Source: JBGTKH01 sp041744735 (GTDB lineage Bacteria; Planctomycetota; Planctomycetia; Pirellulales; Pirellulaceae). From it: a stretch of DNA of 9,424 bases. Under the pieces are notes generated by a model. It searched no databases, had not been told where the DNA came from, and worked only from the letters and a program-made list of their open reading frames with translations. Where the stretch lies: assembly GCA_041744735.1 (NCBI GenBank), contig JBGTKH010000529.1, forward strand, positions 1-9,424, in the 5' to 3' direction. This document shows positions 6,415 to 9,424 of the stretch, piece by piece (position 1 is the stretch's first letter; every line of letters begins with the position of its first letter). Position numbers and translations under genes: made by a program.

Positions 6415-7155
6415 ATGCTTTCTCAAGTCCGCGCGGTGCTGTTGGATGCGGTGGGAACACTGATGCGTCCCGAGCCGCCGGTGGCTGTCGCGTATCACGC
6501 GGCCGGGCGGCGATTTGGCTCGCGATTATCGCAGCAGGAAATCGCGGAACGATTTCAGATCGCCTTCAACAAGCAAGAGGCATCAGATTGCCGGTTGTTG
6601 GATGCCCCAGCGAAAGCATGCGCGGCGAATGACTCGCCCTTCGTCCGCCGAGCGACCGATGAGCAGCACGAGCGGCGGCGTTGGCAATGTATCGTGGCCG
6701 ATGTGTTTCACGACGTCGAAGATGCCGGCGGCGAATTGTTCGAAGTGCTGTGGAACCACTTTGCACAGAGCAAACACTGGTCGCTATTTGACGACGTTGC
6801 GAGCACGTGGCGCGACTTGCAGCGACGCGGACTGACGATCGGCATCGCCTCGAATTTCGATCAGCGGCTGGTCAACATCTGCTGCGAGATGGAACCGCTC
6901 AACCACTGCCGACACATCTTCTGGTCGGCCGATATCGGCTATCCAAAACCTCGGCGGGAGTTTTTTCATACCGTGGCACAGCGGCTCGAACTCACTCCAG
7001 AACAAATCCTGCTGGTCGGCGACAGCCGCGAGAACGATTACCTCGGCGCCCAAGCCGCAGGCTGGCACGCGCTGTTGCTGGACCGCGCGAGCGGCCAGTC
7101 GCACGATGGCACCATCTCGTCGCTTACTTCACTGTGCAGCATGCTAGCATCATGA
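6415..7155 (+). CDS. HAD-superfamily hydrolase (HDHD3/REG-2-like), substrate unknown
   Basis: Predicted cytosolic haloacid dehalogenase-fold protein of 246 residues with an alpha-helical cap between motifs I and II. Motif I is LLDAVGTL with nucleophile Asp11, but the usual second aspartate two residues on is Val13. Motif II is IASNFD (Ser146), motif III is GYPKP (Lys178) and motif IV is LLVGDSRENDYLGA with Asp203 and Asp208. The DAVGTL form is seen in the HDHD3/REG-2-like branch of the superfamily, whose substrates are mostly undefined; loss of the general acid-base aspartate makes ordinary phosphatase activity doubtful. I chose ATG 6415 because the in-frame ATG at 6364 lies within the 26-bp repeat array and would add 17 residues unlike the family. 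No Shine-Dalgarno sequence is visible. It sits between rseP and lpxD on the same strand, but nothing shows a link to the envelope. Confidence 0.85.
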   Translation: MLSQVRAVLLDAVGTLMRPEPPVAVAYHAAGRRFGSRLSQQEIAERFQIAFNKQEASDCRLLDAPAKACAANDSPFVRRATDEQHERRRWQCIVADVFHDVEDAGGELFEVLWNHFAQSKHWSLFDDVASTWRDLQRRGLTIGIASNFDQRLVNICCEMEPLNHCRHIFWSADIGYPKPRREFFHTVAQRLELTPEQILLVGDSRENDYLGAQAAGWHALLLDRASGQSHDGTISSLTSLCSMLAS

Positions 7156-7161
7156 GTTCGG

Positions 7162-7247
7162 TTTCGTGGCGTAAGCTTCCAGCGTGCGTTTATTCGTGGA
7201 ATCGAAATGGCAAGCAGGATGCTTACTCCACTTTCTAGCTCTGACAA
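7162..7247. repeat. Palindromic dispersed repeat, copy 1 (upstream of lpxD)
   Basis: Arms at 7166-7187 (gtggcgtaagcttccag...) and 7210-7231 (...caggatgcttactccac) are reverse complements at 18 of 22 positions around a 22-nt centre, followed by a shared tail ending gacaa. The whole 86-bp element matches the copy at 8607-8690 in the same orientation. It begins 7 bp after the HAD stop codon. It may form a large stem-loop in RNA, but no T-tract follows. Confidence 0.8.
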
Positions 7248-7272
7248 GGAGCTCGTGCTGCCGCGAGCGCTA

Positions 7273-7302
7273 TTGTTTCAAACCTCGCCTCTGAGGTAGG
7301 AT
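7273..7302 (+). promoter_or_regulatory. Weak candidate promoter for lpxD
   Basis: TTGTTT (7273-7278), an 18-nt spacer and TAGGAT (7297-7302) form a weak sigma70-like pair (3 of 6 and 4 of 6). The position is sensible, about 70 nt before the lpxD start and after the repeat. The 224-bp gap and repeat upstream make an independent promoter for lpxD plausible, but the match is poor. Confidence 0.25.
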
Positions 7303-7379
7303 GCCACGCACGCTAGCCCGCCACGGATCAGCGCTGGGCTGCACTTGCACATCTCTCTCCAGGGAAAGGATTCCTGTCG

Positions 7380-8435
7380 ATGAGCATCTCTCTTCGTGAC
7401 TTGGCGTATTTGGTCCAAGGCCAATTGTATGGCGATGAAAACCTTCAGATCACGGGCGCGGCGACGATCCGTGATGCGGGGCCCAGTGAAGTGACGCTGG
7501 CCGATGATCCCAAGCTGGCTCGGCGGCTGGCGGATTGTCCGGCGGCGGCAGTGCTGGTGCCGGCCGGATTCGAACCTGCCGGCAAGGCGTATATCACGGT
7601 TGACAACGTGCCCGCGGCGTTTGCCAAAATCGTTCAACACTTTCGTCCGCCGCGCCGGCAAACGCGAATCGGGATCAGCCCTGCGGCGCACGTGAGTCCG
7701 TTGGCCAAGATCGGACCGGATGTCGACATTCACCCGCTGGCCACGATTGGCGAGGACGTTGAAATCGGCGCTGGCTGCACCATTCACTCCGGTGCGCGGA
7801 TCATGGCCGGCTGCCGTCTCGGTAACAACGTGACGCTGTTCCCCAACGCCGTGTTGTACGAAGACACACTCGTCGGTGATCGCGTGATCATTCATTCCGG
7901 CGCGATCATTGGCGCGTACGGGTTTGGTTATCACACCGTCGATGGCCGGCATCAACTGTCGGCTCAGTTGGGCTATGTTGAAATCGGTGCGGACGTGGAA
8001 GTTGGTGCCTGCGCCACGATTGACCGCGGAACGTACGGCAAAACATTCGTCGGCGAAGGGACGAAGATCGACAACCACGTGCAGATCGCCCACAACTGCC
8101 GCATCGGCAAACACAATATCCTCTGCGCTCATGGGGGCATTGCCGGAAGTGTCACGACAGGCAATTACGTCGTGATGGCGGGACAGGTGGGCGTGAAAGA
8201 ACACTCGCAAATCGGCGACCAAGCGCGCCTGGGGGCCAAGGCGGGTGTCATCCAAGACATCCCCGCCCGCACCGCCTGGGTGGGTATTCCCGCCACGCCC
8301 GAGCGCGAGCAGATGATCAAGCAGGCCGCGTTGTCTCGGCTACCCGAGATGCGCAAGGAACTCAAGTCGCTGCAACGAGCCGTCGAGGAGCTGACTCGTG
8401 GCATCGCTCCCGCGCCGAAGCAGGATGCCGCGTAA
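7380..8435 (+). CDS. lpxD: UDP-3-O-acylglucosamine N-acyltransferase
   Basis: Cytoplasmic enzyme of lipid A synthesis, acting after LpxA and LpxC: it moves a hydroxyacyl chain from acyl carrier protein to the 2-amino group of UDP-3-O-acyl-glucosamine. The 351 residues are close to the 341 of E. coli LpxD. The N-terminal uridine-binding domain spans about residues 1-95. A left-handed beta helix of hexapeptide repeats runs from about 98 to 305 (IGPDVDI, IGEDVEIGAGC, VGDRVIIHSGAIIG, IGADVEVGA). The active site block NHVQIAHNCRIG contains the catalytic His238, equivalent to E. coli His239, and GFGY is at 181-184. A charged C-terminal helix (about 308-340) completes the trimer-forming fold. AAAGGA at 7365-7370 lies 9 nt before the ATG. 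It is followed by lpxI on the same strand, 282 bp away, and both neighbouring gaps carry a copy of one repeat. Confidence 0.96.
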   Translation: MSISLRDLAYLVQGQLYGDENLQITGAATIRDAGPSEVTLADDPKLARRLADCPAAAVLVPAGFEPAGKAYITVDNVPAAFAKIVQHFRPPRRQTRIGISPAAHVSPLAKIGPDVDIHPLATIGEDVEIGAGCTIHSGARIMAGCRLGNNVTLFPNAVLYEDTLVGDRVIIHSGAIIGAYGFGYHTVDGRHQLSAQLGYVEIGADVEVGACATIDRGTYGKTFVGEGTKIDNHVQIAHNCRIGKHNILCAHGGIAGSVTTGNYVVMAGQVGVKEHSQIGDQARLGAKAGVIQDIPARTAWVGIPATPEREQMIKQAALSRLPEMRKELKSLQRAVEELTRGIAPAPKQDAA

Positions 8436-8440
8436 TCGCA

Positions 8441-8574
8441 ACTAGTGCGTTGTCAAGTCTTAATTTTCGGGTAGAGTCGCCTGAGTTTTACTCGTGCGTT
8501 TTCGATTTTGAACTGCCAATCGACTCCGCGTTGTTTTCGGCAACCCGAATATTTAGACTGGACAGGGCACTAGT
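8441..8574. mobile_element. 134-bp MITE-like element with 32-bp terminal inverted repeats
   Basis: The left end (8441-8472, beginning actagtgcgttgtcaagtct) and the reverse complement of the right end (8543-8574, beginning actagtgccctgtccagtct) agree at 27 of 32 positions, including the last five bases cgggt. The centre is 70 bp with no gene. Both outer ends carry CTAG, which fits IS630/Tc1-mariner-type insertion with TA duplication; that assignment is inference from the end sequence only. It starts 6 bp after the lpxD stop codon. No transposase is present, so any movement would need one supplied elsewhere. Confidence 0.55.
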
Positions 8575-8606
8575 GGTCTGTTAACGATGAATTTAAGGGT
8601 TGCTGA

Positions 8607-8690
8607 TTTCGTGGCGTAAGCTTCCAGCTTGCGATTGCAAGGTGAATCAACGGCAAGCAGGATGCTTACCCCACTTTTCATCTTTGACAA
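8607..8690. repeat. Palindromic dispersed repeat, copy 2 (upstream of lpxI)
   Basis: Arms at 8611-8632 and 8653-8674 are reverse complements at 19 of 22 positions around a 20-nt centre, with the same tail (tttgacaa) as copy 1 at 7162-7247. Two internal stem mismatches (arm positions 12 and 16) are the same in both copies, so they are a stable family trait and not random decay. The element ends 13 bp before the lpxI Shine-Dalgarno sequence. Confidence 0.8.
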
Positions 8691-8703
8691 AGCATTAGCG
8701 AAT

Positions 8704-8709
8704 GAGGAG
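8704..8709 (+). promoter_or_regulatory. Ribosome binding site that sets the lpxI start
   Basis: GAGGAG lies 8 nt before GTG 8718 and identifies that GTG as the start. No in-frame ATG occurs before the first conserved block KIGLLAG. Confidence 0.75.
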
Positions 8710-8717
8710 AGTTCGTC

Positions 8718-9424
8718 GTGAACAATGGTTATGGCCATGAGACCAATCCTCGCAAGATCGGATTGCTTGCCGGTTGGAGCCGCTTTCCGATCGTCGTGGC
8801 CGAGGCGCTCAAGCAACAAGGCTATAACGTCTCTTGTTTGGGGCTCAAAGATCACACCGATCCGGTGCTTCGCCAAATCTGTGACGACTATCATGAGGTT
8901 GGCCTGGGCAAGTTGGGCGCGGCGATTCGCTACTTTCGGCGGCGCGGCATCACGACCGCCACGATGGCCGGCAAGATTCACAAAGTCCGTCTGTTCGACC
9001 GGAATTTCATTTTGAAGCACTTCCCCGACTGGCGCGGGTTGCGCGCGTTCTTCCCGCACTTCGCCAGCGGCAAGAAAGATCGCAAGGACGACTCGCTGTT
9101 GGGAACGATTGTCGAAGCATTCGCCGAAGATGGAATTGTGTTTTCCCCAGCCACCGATTTTGCTCCGGAGTTGCTCGTGAAATTTGGAACGCTAACTCGC
9201 CGCCGCCTGTCCGGCGCCGAACAAAAAGACATTCAATTCGGCTGGCAGATCGCCAAAGAAATCGGCCGATTGGACATTGGCCAAAGCGTGGCCGTCAAAC
9301 GGCAGGCCGTGATGGCGGTGGAAGCCGTGGAAGGCACTGACGCCTGCATCCGCCGCGCCGGCCAACTGTGCGCATCGGGCGAATTCACGGTCGTCAAAGT
9401 CGCCAAGCCGCAACAGGACATGCG
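8718..9424 (+). CDS. lpxI: UDP-2,3-diacylglucosamine pyrophosphatase LpxI, 3' end missing
   Basis: LpxI hydrolyses UDP-2,3-diacylglucosamine to lipid X and UMP, the step carried out by LpxH in E. coli; LpxI replaces LpxH in many other phyla. From GTG 8718, 235 codons are present and the frame is still open at the right edge. Family proteins have roughly 270-290 residues, so about 40-50 are lost. Recognisable blocks are KIGLLAGWSRFPIVVAEAL (from residue 13), AAIRYFRRRGITTATMAGKI (68-87), the family-typical basic FDRNFILKHFPDWRGL (93-108), LLGTIVEAFAEDGI (127-140) and KRQAVMAVEAVEGTDACIRR (204-223, by rough count). The sequence stops at KPQQDMR, just where the conserved C-terminal Lys-Pro-x-Gln-Asp motif appears. 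The AGxGxFP-type start of the family reads AGWSRFP. A 12-residue N-terminal extension precedes the conserved part. Pairing with lpxD supports the role. Confidence 0.92.
   Translation, partial: MNNGYGHETNPRKIGLLAGWSRFPIVVAEALKQQGYNVSCLGLKDHTDPVLRQICDDYHEVGLGKLGAAIRYFRRRGITTATMAGKIHKVRLFDRNFILKHFPDWRGLRAFFPHFASGKKDRKDDSLLGTIVEAFAEDGIVFSPATDFAPELLVKFGTLTRRRLSGAEQKDIQFGWQIAKEIGRLDIGQSVAVKRQAVMAVEAVEGTDACIRRAGQLCASGEFTVVKVAKPQQDM

Noticed and set aside
8684..8712. Perfect TTGACA at 8684-8689 as a promoter for lpxI
   Set aside because: A 17-nt spacer would put the -10 (GAGAGT) on the ribosome binding site, so the transcript would start at or after the start codon region; the hexamer is simply part of the dispersed repeat tail.
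8553..9059. Minus-strand 168-codon frame opposite lpxI
   Set aside because: It is antisense to the well-supported lpxI frame and its C-terminal part translates the dispersed repeat; no motif is recognisable.

Overview
The window looks like a piece of a chromosome from a planctomycete, probably Pirellulales-like. This is inferred from the style of the proteins and not from any marker gene. The clues are an FtsH with the linker LYAQEDLGVTFDDVAG, a greatly enlarged multi-PDZ RseP with the block KACGVKCEKFYVGFDFFDIKL, LpxI for lipid A synthesis, moderately high GC, intergenic gaps full of short palindromic repeats, and a cadherin/Ig-like repeat protein.

Layout. Bases 1-364 (minus) hold part of a secreted-type repeat protein that runs off the left edge and begins abruptly inside a repeat domain. 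Bases 365-735 contain no gene but are dense in repeats: a 44-bp unit in tandem, enclosed by a 16-bp inverted repeat, then a separate hairpin. ftsH follows on the minus strand (736-2784). A 250-bp divergent promoter region separates it from a plus-strand series: dxr (3035-4198), rseP (4183-6318, overlapping dxr by 16 bp), a HAD-family hydrolase (6415-7155), lpxD (7380-8435) and lpxI (8718 to beyond the right edge). The gaps between the last genes carry more palindromic repeats, including two same-orientation copies of one element that flank lpxD and a 134-bp MITE-like element downstream of lpxD.

How the genes fit together. All identified genes except the HAD protein concern the cell envelope or its quality control. 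FtsH and RseP are membrane proteases. Dxr commits carbon to isoprenoids, which supply the lipid carrier for envelope polymers. LpxD adds the second acyl chain to the lipid A precursor and LpxI hydrolyses UDP-diacylglucosamine to lipid X. The order dxr-rseP-...-lpxD-...-lpxI resembles a reduced form of the proteobacterial dxr-cdsA-rseP-bamA-skp-lpxD-fabZ-lpxA cluster, with bamA, skp, fabZ and lpxA absent here.

I found no CRISPR array, tRNA, rRNA, transposase, toxin-antitoxin pair, phage gene or defence system. The genes are ordinary housekeeping genes. The most unusual content is the set of structured intergenic repeats, one family of which shows paired base changes that preserve its stem.
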